Shown here piece by piece: positions 30,493 through 40,533 of a stretch of DNA of 64,000 nucleotides. This DNA is from Fallopia convolvulus (lineage: Eukaryota > Streptophyta > Magnoliopsida > Caryophyllales > Polygonaceae), in assembly GCA_964016875.1 (NCBI GenBank), contig OZ024721.1:41040210-41104209 (forward strand). Direction: 5' to 3'. Under the pieces are notes generated by a model. That model saw only the letters and a program-made list of their open reading frames with translations. It did not search any database and was not told the origin of the DNA. Made by a program: the position numbers and the translations under genes. Numbering within the stretch: position 1 is the first letter of the stretch; the number at the start of each line of letters is the position of its first letter.

Positions 30493-31942
30493 GTTCTGTG
30501 AGTTTTTCTCTTTCCTTTACTTTTTACTATACTTTGGGGACAAAGTATGTTTTAAGCATGGGGGAAGGGAATTACTTGTTTGCATTGCATGTAGTTGCAT
30601 TAGATTAGCTCATGTTTAAATTTTTTGCATGCATTGATTAAAATCTTGAAAAATGAAAAAAAAAATCAGAAAATTTTGATAAAATATATAAAAATATTGC
30701 ATTTAGGTTCTTATTTCCCCATTGTTTACTACCTCTTGTTTTTCAATGCTAAGTATAAGTTCTAACCCATGATTTGCATGATATACTGAAGTTGATATGA
30801 TATGAGCATGATCATTGATTAATTACTTTGATTATAGGACTGAGCATGTATTTAGCTTGAGAATTTGATTTATTCTGAAGTTCTAGACAACAATTAGCCT
30901 TGTGAGATATTTTTGGCCTTTCATGATTATATTTGTTCTCTATATTTCTTGAGTGTATCGCCATGATTAATCTAGCTCTAGAACTTGCGTTAATACTCTT
31001 TGTCAAGGCTGCTTATATGATTGAATGCATAACATTAAAATGATTGAGGCAATGTGTTTTATAGCCTATTAATTCCTTTCCTACCTGACAAGATCCATGT
31101 TCTTGACACCCCATTTCTTTTAAGCTTTAAGCCTATTTTTGATAGCTCCACAAAATTTTCCCTGCCTAATAAGCTTGACCCAGGATCCGGGATTTAGGAC
31201 TTTAGGTTTTGTTTTTGTTTTGTGTGAGTTATGTACAAGTATGGGGGAGTTGGAGAAAAAAGGTGGAAAAAGAGGAAATACAACTCTTGGTTTCAAAGTG
31301 AAAAAAAATTGGAGATGAAGAGTTTGATTGCAAAAGAAAAGCAAAAGAAAGAAAATTGAGCTTAATTGGTAGTAGTCTTCATTCATATGCAAGAAAAGAG
31401 TTGAAGAGGCAAAAGAAAAAAAGAAGAAGCAAAGTGCTTAAGTGTAAATGTAAGGAGTTGGTAGAGTGAAGTTGGAAGTGTTATGAAAAAGTGTTGAATT
31501 TTGGGTTAGGATTAGTTCTTTATCCCGGATTTAGCACCACAGGCCAAATATGATTCCTTCCTAATTTCTCTTTACCTTGGCCCCATTACAAGCCTTAAAA
31601 AGACCTCATGATTTTTGTTATGTGTTTGATCCCCAGCGGTGGAGATTTAGAACTCTGATGCAAGCATATGGTAGTCTAGTTTTCATGGTTGATTTTGAGT
31701 GAAACACGTCCTTAAACAATTGAGAGTTGGAGTGCAAACACAATTACCTTGGTGAGGTCTAGAATGAATGAATGGTTTTTTGCTCTATGCTTACGATGAT
31801 GCATGCTAGGAAGTCTTGGTTGGGTTTTTGATTATATGTGAAATGTTTGTTTGACTTGAGATGGATGTAAGATTGCATTTCTATGGTGTGATTGGATTTA
31901 TGTCTTGCTTGAGGACAAGCAAGGGTTAAGCATGGGGGAATT
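30493..31942. other. Athila-type 3' internal untranslated region and polypurine tract
   Basis: About 1.45 kb without a supported gene, typical of the long 3' spacers of this lineage. A-rich, with AAGCATGGGGGAAG at 30556 and again AAGCATGGGGGAATT at 31928-31942, directly before the 3' LTR. The second is the polypurine tract; the first is a near copy. Confidence 0.75.
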
Positions 31943-33329
31943 TGATAGCTTGCATATAGGAGTAGTTTAGTTGCATGTTTTATATATGTTTTAGTTAGTT
32001 TTAGGTTAGTTTTTATGTAGTTTTTTGGTTTTTGTGTTGTCGGATATTATGCGCTGGTTTGCTCGGTTTTACAGGTTTTTAGGTTCAGGAGCAACAACGG
32101 GGCGAGTACAAATTGACCATGGCGGTGGTGGACGAGCTAAGGAATGCAAGGAGTGCTAGGAGCATAGATGGAGAAGAGTTAGACCAAGAAAAACCGAGCC
32201 AAGAACAAGCCAAAAGCTAGGGATCGACCCCGAGTAACCAGCCCGCGCAATCACAACTGATAGCCGAAAGCGCGGGATAGCAAGATTGCGCGGCCGCGCA
32301 ATGTGGTGCCGAAGCCGCGCAATTCGGAGTTTTTCACGGGTGTTGTTTTGGGTCGAGATTTGGTATTGGGCTTTGGTTTTGGTTTGTGGGCTTGTATGTC
32401 ATCCGAGTATGTGGTTTAATATATCTTTTGAGGGATATTTCTAGAAGACATATAAATACTTTATGTTAGTTTATTTTCTGATAACTGGGATCATACTTTT
32501 GGAGGCTAGGGTTTTCTCTCAAGGAAGAACCTTTGAACCTTTGTAAGTTTGATTTTAATTCAATTATGCATTGCTAATTTCTCTTGTGTTTGACTAGTTA
32601 TTGAAGTCATGATTTGTATGTAGTTGTGAGGTTTGATTGATTCTCAACAAACTTGAATAGAGTTTATTCCTTATGCTTAATTGAATCAGAATTATTCTAG
32701 GGTTTTGTTAGATTAGCTACCTAATAGAATTTCTAGGTTAATTTACAACTGAATCTGATTAATTACCGGTCGGAGTTAATTTGATCAAGAGTATACTTTA
32801 ATCAATTTGTACCGGTTGGACAAGTTGGTTAAAGAAGGGAATAAATTCACAAATCACTTAGATGTCTGGTTGCTCTAAGTTGTTTGTTTCTATTGATAAC
32901 TTGAATCGTCATGCTGTTATTTAATTGAATCTAGCAGGTCTTATAGGTTATTATTTAATTAGGGTTGTTAGACTGGTAGTTCTATCAACTATATATGAAG
33001 TAGGATCATTATCCACAATAGAATATTCAAGTGAGAAGAGAATCAAGAGAATCGATGATCAACGAATCAATATCATGATGGATCTAACTAGTTGAACACG
33101 TTTGTCTCTCATATATTCAAATCATCTTTTGCATTCATAGTTAGTTTTATTCTTGCATATTAGTTTAGATTAAATATTCCAAAAACCCCCTTTTTAGTTA
33201 CTTGGCACTTAAGCAATAACACATTTACAAGAGTCTCTGTGGGATCGACCCTTCCTTCCACTTTACTAAGGTTAGGAAGTTAGGTATGTCTTTGATAGTG
33301 CTTTTATAGCGACGTAAAAGTGCTCATCA
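31943..33329 (+). repeat. Athila-type 3' LTR
   Basis: 1387 bp, matching the 5' LTR apart from about 20 substitutions and the 19-bp deletion near 33000. The GC palindrome is conserved at 32285-32302 without change. Ends GCTCATCA before GATGC. Confidence 0.95.
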
Positions 33330-33334
33330 GATGC

Positions 33335-34182
33335 GACGGATCGATCGGTGTTTGCGTAGTAGGTCTCGAATCAGCGTAGCGGAAGGCTTGATTGATTGAA
33401 TTATGGCACGACCACACAAGAACAATTATGAAACGAGAGCTTTGTTGGCAAATATGAGTGGCGGCGCAAGCACAAAGGATAACATTAAGGAGAAACCTCG
33501 ACTTCAATTAAACCCTAAATGTGCGCTGAATGTAAAAATAATCCTAAGCCCCCTTATATAGAGAGGCGGCACAAAACAAGCTAGAAAACCCTAAATGATG
33601 CGGCGCTCCTAGGGCTGATGCACAGATCAAGGCCCAACGGCGCGAGTCCATAAATCATAGGCGCAAGGCCCATTAAGCTCTTACTAAAACCATAAAACTA
33701 CTAATAGCAATGTTCGGAATTAGAAACTATGCGAAAAATACTATAAAAGTGGTAGGTCGTCCGTGACCGTGCTCGCAGTGTCGCGACAAGGCTGGCGTGG
33801 CGCTGGCGAAGCTCGGACACGGCGTTGGCGAGGTCATGGCGCGTGCCGGGGCGCTGACGAGGACGCTGGCGCGGATGCTGGCGCGAGGGGAACGCGAACC
33901 TCAAGTTGCGATCCATGGCACGATGCTAGGCTCGAGTCTGATGGTGGCAAGGGGTTGGAGGTTGTCACCGTTGGCTCGAGTTGAGGTTCCTCGACGCCGA
34001 GGATGCACAAGGCAGTGTGCTTCGGCGCGACGAGGAGCGCGCCGTGGCCTGCGGAGAGGCGCGCCACAAGTGATTGTGTCACGACCTGGATTGCTCGAGT
34101 CCTGGCACAAGTGATGGGGCCATCCGAGCGAAGTGTGAATGCGTTGTCCTCCTGGCTAGCATCCATGACGGGTGTCGCATCA
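33335..34182 (-). repeat. CRM-like 5' LTR, main piece
   Basis: Matches 17357-18196 with scattered substitutions. On the minus strand it starts TGATGCGACACC (34182). AGGGA follows at 34183-34187 and then MULE sequence resumes. Confidence 0.92.
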
Positions 34183-34187
34183 AGGGA

Positions 34188-34830
34188 GAAGATGTATATC
34201 GTCCGATTTGAAGAAGGAGGTCACATTGAAGTTGATCTCGGTGTCCATGTACCCACCTTCATGAGGCGATTCATCGTCAACGCTCTTGATGTCCTAGGAG
34301 ACGGTAATTGCGGGTATAGGGCACTCGCTTGTCTTGTTGGGTGGGGGCAAGATTGTTGGAGGAGGATGCGAGAGGAGATGGCTTTGGAGTTGAGGACCCA
34401 TTATGAGACGTATGTACGTATATATCCTTATATTACGCATATTGATGAATTGATCAATCATGTCAGTACAGACTACTACAGGATGGAGACGCCAATAGTC
34501 GGATAGGTGTTTGCTACTAGATTCCAGTGTACACTTGTCGTACTATCCGAGCGTGGTTCTCATACATGCCTCCCGATGATATCTAGTGAAGCTCCTAGTA
34601 CTCCTGTGTGGGACAGTGTCGTGGCGATAGCTCATCTAGGGAACCACTATGTCCCGGTAAGCGTCATACATTTACATAAATTCCATAGTCTAGTAGCTTT
34701 TATTATATTATTTACGAATTTGTCATTGTAGGTTACGCTCGTAGATGAAGCCCCCATGTCGACCTCTGCGAAGCTTTTGACCCAATATCATCATTATAGC
34801 GTTGATGGGGGTGGATATTCGCTTTCATGA
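34188..34830 (+). pseudogene. MULE OTU-like cysteine protease domain
   Basis: Continuation of the MULE plus-strand coding region after the CRM-like insertion. The OTU catalytic signature LGDGNCGYRALACLVGWGQD contains the Asp and the nucleophile Cys, and HLGNHYVPV contains the catalytic His region. An intron (GT at 34657, AG at 34731) joins GNHYVP to VTLVDEAP in phase. The frame ends at TGA 34828-34830. A TAG at 34504-34506 (METPIVG then VFATRF) interrupts it. FAR1-type MULE proteins with a C-terminal OTU domain are known; whether this OTU cleaves ubiquitin or another substrate is unknown. Confidence 0.82.
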
Positions 34831-34896
34831 ACGCATGGCCCGGTACGTCAGTTACCACAACGCAGCAGGGTTGCCCCCTAGTTTATTAGAGTAGGA

Positions 34897-37329
34897 CTAG
34901 TTTTTATTAGAGTAGGACAAGTTAAGGCCTTGGCCCCACGACATCCAAATAACCTGATCAATCTTGATCTCATCTAATTGATGCCGTATGGCACGACATT
35001 CATCTTCATTACTGTGTCGGCTCTGGTCTGAATGGTACAGGGTCAGATCATCACCCAACGATCTGCTCAACCGACCCCTAAAGGTCGGAAAGTACCTCCA
35101 AATTCAAGTTTGTGAAATATATAAATATGTTATGTTAGATGTGTGTACGAAACGTTACAATATATTTAAAGTGTATATAAGGTTAGGTATACTCACGTGT
35201 AGGAGGAACATGCACCCACTAATACCCGCAGCCTCCCTGCGGCTTGCATAACCCAACTGCCTGTACAAGTAGGCCAATGTAGCCGCTGCCCATGCATAAT
35301 GAGAGGTCGTCCCATGGTCTAGTACCAGATGCAAGAGCTGTAGCTGGGTACCAGCATCAAACTTGTCCAAAAACAACGTGTTTCCGAGCAACATGAACAA
35401 GTAAAGAGATGCGATCAAATGCGGGTCCGCTTCTTGTTCCACCAGGGCCGACAACCTATTCTTCAAATTTAATGTGTTGATGCCACCAGCTGAGGTCTGC
35501 CTGTTCACCTCCCTAACGTCAACTCCTAACATTTGCGCCATCCTCAAGCGTAAAGCTTCATCATCCAAAAGCCCTTCCTTGACCTTAATGCCATTCAATG
35601 GAAGGTTCAGTATCTTTGAGACTTCGTGGAGGGTGATGGTAATCTCTCCCCAAGAAAAGTGGAAACTATTCGTTTCCGGGTGCCATCTCTCCACGAATGC
35701 AGAAATCAGCGCCCAGTCCATTTCCCGGAAGTTCCAATCCTTCATATGACTCAAGCCGCTTTGGTTTACAAGCCTCACCCAGTCCTGTCCTTGATGGTTG
35801 TCCGCCAAATTTTTCAAGAAGTCTAACGCCTCGGACCGACCTTGCACTTTAAGGTTTTTCGCCCACTGTTCAAATTACAACAAAAATTAGGTTTTGAACA
35901 TTATAAATAATATCATAAATTTAAAAATTATAGGTCGTTCTTACCTGTTGGTGATCCCATATGTAACGTGCCCTATGGGTATGAAAGTGGGTGAGTAAGG
36001 ACATGTCGCTCGGGCCACCACCATATCCGCCTTCCGGATGGACCGGGGGCGCGAATTCAGGGTCCTCATAAGCCGGGACCTCATCATCATGTGCCGGGAT
36101 ATCGGGCTCCAGAGGAGCCGAGTAGCGCATGGGAAGGGGCGGGTTTGTGTACAACGGAGGAGCCGGGTTTGTGTACAACGTCAGCTGCATGTACGGCTCA
36201 TGTGGTGGCATACTATGGCTCGTACTACCATAATGGTGCGTCTCTTGTGGTGGCATATAGCTCGTACTACCACCATACTACGTCTCTTGGGGTGACATAC
36301 AGCTCGTACTACCACCATACTGCGTCTCTTGGAATGACATATAACTCGTTCTACCGTAATTATACGCCTCTTGTGTTGGATACTGCGGGGGGAATTGGTA
36401 ACCCCCGTATTGGCCATGAGTGAATGGTGGACCAGCTTCAGCGTAACTCGTATTACCATATGTGAGTTGGGTAGGGTCCACATAGAGGTCCGGAAATATA
36501 TCACCACTTCTATTCAACAATCTTTCGATTGTTGAAATATCATCTGCATGCATTTTTTACAATATTTCTCTAAAATCTAATATCGTGCATAAAGCTCATT
36601 TAAACACATAATTAATAGATCAAACTATTAATTCATCCATAAATATATTAACCATGCACATTAAGAAAATTCATATTCACTCTCAACAACTACTTAATCA
36701 TTTATTTTTATAATATAAATTAACATATAACTTACTATCATGTATGAACCTAATTTAAACTCATAATTAATGGAAAAAACTAATAATTACACCATAAATA
36801 AATTAACTATTCAAATTATGAATTTTATAATTATTTTCTACAACTACTTAATCACTAATAATTACACATACATTAGTCTATAAATTATACATTAATTAAT
36901 TAATTATTTTTACAACATAAATTAACATATAAATTTACTATCATGTAAACTACTTAATCGATCAAACTCTCGGTAATTAACCTATAAACTACTTAATACA
37001 TAAAACTAATAATTAATCCATAAATTAAAAATAAATTTAATATTTTGCGTACCAAAACCCTCCACGGGGGCGACGGGGGCATCGGATTGGCTCGTTGTCG
37101 CTTCCAGAAGCGAGACTTGAACCTCCTCTCGAACTCTCGAGGTCGCCTCGCTCTCATTCAAGTTAATATTTGGTCGGGATGCATTCCGCCTTCTTCGTTC
37201 CGAGTTTGAAGACGAAGTTTTTGATCGCAACCAACTCTAATAAAAAAATTAGGTTAATTTAAAACTTAATAACTTAATATAATTTAAGCAATATAAAAAA
37301 TTTATACATACCGAAATACTACTTCTCAT
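34897..37329 (-). pseudogene. Plant mobile domain (MAIN-like) gene inside the MULE
   Basis: Five exons read by eye: 37312-37329 (ATG), 37053-37236, 35945-36543, 35197-35865 and about 34897-35110. The first three introns are GT-AG and all junctions keep phase. Exon 3 starts DDISTIERLLNRSG, has YGGSTS/PQET repeats and ends GGGPSDMSLLTHFHTHRARYIW. Exon 4 holds the domain core: WALISAFVERWHPETNSF, FSWGEITITLHEVSKILNLP and SLYLFMLLGNTLF. Exon 5 has QLDEIKIDQVIWMSW. One in-frame TAG (near 36277) replaces CAG in a QETQYGG repeat, and the last acceptor site looks damaged. Host relatives (MAIN, MAIL1) act in silencing and gene expression; its role in the transposon is unknown. It ends 66 bp from the OTU frame, tail to tail. 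Confidence 0.82.
36544..37052. other. AT-rich intron 2 of the plant-mobile-domain gene
   Basis: Very AT-rich, no coding region. The donor at 37052-37051 (GGTTTTG then GTACGC) and acceptor at 36545-36544 (ATGCAG) were chosen because they keep the phase from VEGF to DDIST. Confidence 0.65.
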
Positions 37330-37739
37330 TATCTTTGATGGCGCTTTATTCTTCAGATTAGTCTAAGATTTGGGACCACTTGAGACTTGAGATTGAAAAT
37401 GAAGGGAGAAAATGGTGGAAAGGGAGAGTTGGAAGAGAGAAATTGAGGAGCTGGTGTGTTTGGGGGTGAAAATGACCCTCGGCGGAATTAAAATGCCCGA
37501 AATCGATCTCCCCTCTCTCGTTATCTCCGTCCGATCAAACTGGGATTCTGCGAATTGCAGAATCCCAGACGAGCGGCAACGACATATGCTGCCGCTCCCA
37601 CACTGGTGCAGATTCCCACGGGATTCTGCACCTTTGACCACCTTAAAAAAAGGGAGCGGCATTGTCTACTGCGCGAGGGCCGAACTGTAGGGCCCACCGC
37701 TGCAAAAGCCAGGGCACCCTTAACCTCTGACCGGGGCGC
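37330..37739. repeat. MULE right terminal region and inverted repeat
   Basis: Ends ACCTCTGACCGGGGCGC at 37739. Subterminal inverted repeat GGGATTCTGC-GAATT-GCAGAATCCC near 37541-37566 and a third GGGATTCTGCA near 37620. Contains the presumed promoter of the plant-mobile-domain gene. Confidence 0.75.
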
Positions 37740-38393
37740 CCTTCATTGCTCTTTCTTAATGGTCGATAAAACCGAACGCATGATAAGGTTGCATTCTCAA
37801 AATGGCTTTAATGAATGAAATAAGCATTTAACCTCTACAATTTCCTATGGCATGAGAAGTCTACGTCCTTAGCACTTTTAGGGTTACGTTCGGAGAATGC
37901 TGGTTATAACTCCGGTTGTCGTTTTTTGGTGGTTCTTTCCCTTTTGCGATGGCGTTGTCGGTTCCACGTACTTCCTCTTCTCCATTTCTCTTCTTCCTTC
38001 CATCTTCGTTGTTCCACAAATTTCTTCTCTTACTGCCCACATATGGCTCAACCATTAATCCCCAAAATGGAGTTCTTAAAAATTTTGCCCTTCTTATCCT
38101 TCCGTTCTGGATCCAAATTGATAATTTGGCTTTCGGTCAACACTATGCCATGGAAAAGGCCCTTGCTAGAGGCGCTAGATTTTCCATCAGTGGCGATTTA
38201 ATTTGGTTTTCAAGAATTTGTCCGGAATGGCTGAACAAAGGGGTCTTGGAAAATCCTTCTTACTAAGCTCTTATCTTGCAAAGGATTACAAAGGGACCCT
38301 CAATTTGACGCTCACATTGGTAATTGTATAACATTTCGTGTGAATTTTGATGTTACTAAATCATTGTCTATACACTCTCAATTTTCGATTGTT
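37740..38393. other. Flank of the MULE; one unrecognised short reading frame
   Basis: A frame at 37916-38266 on the plus strand (116 codons) starts with a hydrophobic, Ser/Phe/Leu-rich N terminus that could mimic a signal or transit peptide. Its remaining part (NFALLILPFWIQIDNLAFG, MEKALARGARFSISG) matches no family I know. No introns or partner exons seen. It may be chance or a gene fragment. Confidence 0.35.
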
Positions 38394-39190
38394 GATATGT
38401 GATAACATGTGTTTATAACACCATTTGACTAAATTAATCCCCACTTTTGTGCATAAAACATACAATTGCATGATCATTTTAGCACGATTATGGTTGTTTG
38501 TTCGGATATTTGCACTCGTTTGCTTTGGGTTTTGCAGGTGCAAGAATTTGGATTCTTCTAGGGTCAAATGGGCTTAAATCGACTTCAATTCAAGCAAAGA
38601 AGTACTCAAGGGATTCAACTTGAAGATTTAATGGAGTGAGTTACAAAAGCCATACAAGTTAAGAAATCACTCATATCCACCAAACACCGCACACATTTAA
38701 CGGGAAATCAGTGCGACGCCTCGTCCCACATCAGAAATATCCACAAAATGGCATGACCGCCTCCTCGACCAGTCAAAGGTTGCCTCCTCCTCGACCAAAC
38801 AAAGGCAACCCCTCCTTCGACCAATCAAATAATGACAGGGCGCTCGTCCCACATTGGAATCATATGAAAATGGCTCTTCCCAAACGTCTATAAATAGAGG
38901 AAGATGACCAAAGTTACAAGGGTCGGAAAACACCTCTAATTCAAGACTTATCTTTCTTGCAAAGATCGAGGTGTTGAAACAATCGTAGAGATTGCGCTAT
39001 AATCAAGGAAATGTCGATAAAAAGACTTGAAGTCACAAAAGTACGCGCATTTTCTGAAAGTACGCGAATAATCAAAAAGTTGTAAACTCAAAATCCGATC
39101 GTTTCGATACTCTTAGTAAAAGAAAGGGCCGATTTGTCTATTTTAATAATCTCATGCATGTCTCGATCTTAGCGTTTGTTTATTTTGGGT
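38394..39190 (+). repeat. Probable solo LTR of a Gypsy-type element
   Basis: Starts near TGTGATAACATGTG and has promoter-like structure: TCCCACAT/GACCAATCAAA-type blocks repeated near 38730-38860, and CTATAAATAGAGGAAG at 38889. This is followed by a leader-like region to about 39190. No coding region, no second copy and no primer site follow. The ends are approximate and I could not find a clear 5-bp duplication. Confidence 0.45.
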
Positions 39191-40454
39191 TTCAACAAAT
39201 GTTAGATGTCTGTTAACTTACAAAACCATATAATCCCGCATTGTCATAATCCACTGAAGAGGCTAACTTACAACTAGAGAACTTAATTGTCATACAAAAG
39301 AGGCTAATTGCCTTACATCGCATACATAAAACCACATACAAAACCATCTAACTAAAAGTAGACACACCACCAGTTGTCTCTTAACTTACAAACAACAAAC
39401 AAGTTTGGTCTTCCATAAAATAAGCTAAGAACTAGCATTCATGTCAGGCTTCCTAGGTGAACGCCTAAGGACTTGTGCAATTGCATCTTTACTTGAAATC
39501 ATCTTGCACCTTGTCCTTGGAAGTTGGAACATTAAAAACTGAGCTCTGACTTCCACCAATTTATGATCCTTGACTTCTTCCTAGTGTTTCCAATTACTAC
39601 ATATAATTCACAAGCAATATCTCTCATTAGAAGATAAATTTGACAAATTATGTGAGTGCATTTATGTGTGTCATGTAGTAGTGGCTATCTTAGAACAAAT
39701 CACTTTTGAAGCAGATGAAGACATTGGGGCAACACTACTTCTAGGCAAAAAGACCCCTACACATTTTCCATCACTACCCACTTGTTGATTGAAGCCCCAA
39801 ATTTTCACACCATTTGAGAGGATTTGGGAAATCGAATAGCCAGTCAAATTTCCCAACTTATGTTGAGTAATAACTAATAAGTAAAAGGACGAGGTATTTT
39901 CGGATTTTCGCATTTTTTATCGGACCAAGTAACGGAAGGTGGCATTGAGATAACAGATGGTGTTTTACAGGTGGTTAAAAATAAATAGTTATATTTGAGG
40001 TGGTTATTTGAAAAGCGGGGTATTTTAAGGGTGGTTTTAGGTTGCGGACTCTAAAATAAAAAAGTGAGGTACTAGTGAGGATATCTTCCTTAAAAAACGT
40101 GGAACATAGTAAAATGACAAATATTATTAACAGATGGAATAGTACATATAAAAATTTAATTTGATTATAAACATTTAAATAACTCTAATACATTGATACG
40201 GTAATTAAACTATTTTTTTTATTTTCATTAGCATTTATTAATTTTTATTCAAATTTTTACTACTTAAAATTGTTCGAATAGAGAAAAATAAAAAAAGTGC
40301 GGACAAGGCTTGTTGTTCGTGGAGCAGATATACCGAAAGCCAAATACATGGTTGGAGTTGTTTTGAAGAAAGGAAGAAAAAGAAAAAACTTACAAAAAAT
40401 CAACTAACTGGAGGACGAGAAGAGAAGTTTGGTGGTAATTGGTAACTACTAAAA
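39191..40454. other. Intergenic region upstream of SLP1, nothing firm
   Basis: Short frames here (for example 39671-39913, minus) show no family similarity. 39950-40080 has several GGTGGTTA units. The SLP1 promoter must lie in the last few hundred bases; I see no unambiguous TATA box. Confidence 0.4.
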
Positions 40455-40533
40455 ATGGAGGTGGAAAAATATTCGATATCCTGATATGTGGTGGCTGAGG
40501 ACGAACGTAGAAGCATGGCTTCAGTTTGGATGA
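40455..40533 (+). promoter_or_regulatory. Two small upstream ORFs ahead of SLP1
   Basis: ATG at 40455 opens a 9-residue frame that ends with TGA at 40482-40484. ATG at 40486 opens a 15-residue frame ending with TGA at 40531-40533, overlapping the SLP1 ATG (40515) in another frame. If the 5' leader includes them, they would reduce SLP1 translation. Confidence 0.5.

Larger units (their letters stand above)
24093..33329 (+). mobile_element. Athila-type Gypsy element without pol (non-autonomous)
   Basis: 9237 bp, bounded by GATGC duplications. LTRs at 24093-25498 and 31943-33329 start TGATAGCTTGC and end GCTCATCA. Roughly 20 substitutions by eye plus one 19-bp indel separate them, so it is the youngest layer of the nest. 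A tRNA-Asp primer site follows the 5' LTR. It codes for a gag-protease frame (25576-27888) and a second long frame (28843-30492) related to Athila ORF1. There is no reverse transcriptase, RNase H or integrase anywhere in it. Neither long frame has a frameshift; each is broken only by TAG codons. Confidence 0.92.
17333..34182 (-). mobile_element. CRM-like Ty3/Gypsy chromovirus, split by an Athila-type element
   Basis: Full-length element on the minus strand, flanked by AGGGA (17328-17332 and 34183-34187). The 3' LTR is at 17333-18196. The 5' LTR is at 24069-24092 plus 33335-34182, split by the 9.2-kb Athila-type element and its GATGC duplication. Primer site TGGCATCAGAGCC at 24066. Gene order gag, protease, RT, RNase H, integrase is that of Gypsy. 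The RT sequence and the integrase C terminus (GPITRARTRAIQ, no chromodomain, reading into the 3' LTR) suggest the CRM lineage. Gag lacks its capsid core and there are several stops, so it is inactive. Own length about 7.6 kb. Confidence 0.9.
14340..37739 (+). mobile_element. MULE with transposase, OTU domain and plant-mobile-domain gene
   Basis: The outermost element of a three-level nest. The left end GCGCCCCGGTCAGAG (14340) and the inverse complement of the right end (37739) match for 15 bp and then imperfectly for about 60 bp (CTGGCTTTT, GCGGTG, CCTACAG). Inside, on the plus strand, are a FAR1/MuDR-type transposase (14698-17332) and an OTU protease domain (34188-34830). On the minus strand is a plant-mobile-domain gene (34897-37329). 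The CRM-like element at 17333-34182 interrupts it, with AGGGA on both sides; without that, the MULE is about 6.5 kb. I see no convincing 9-bp duplication. The transposase is frameshifted. Confidence 0.85.

Noticed and set aside
14331..37748. Nine-base target duplication of the MULE
   Set aside because: The left flank (GAGTAATTG) and right flank (CCTTCATTG) agree at only about five of nine positions, no better than weak evidence.
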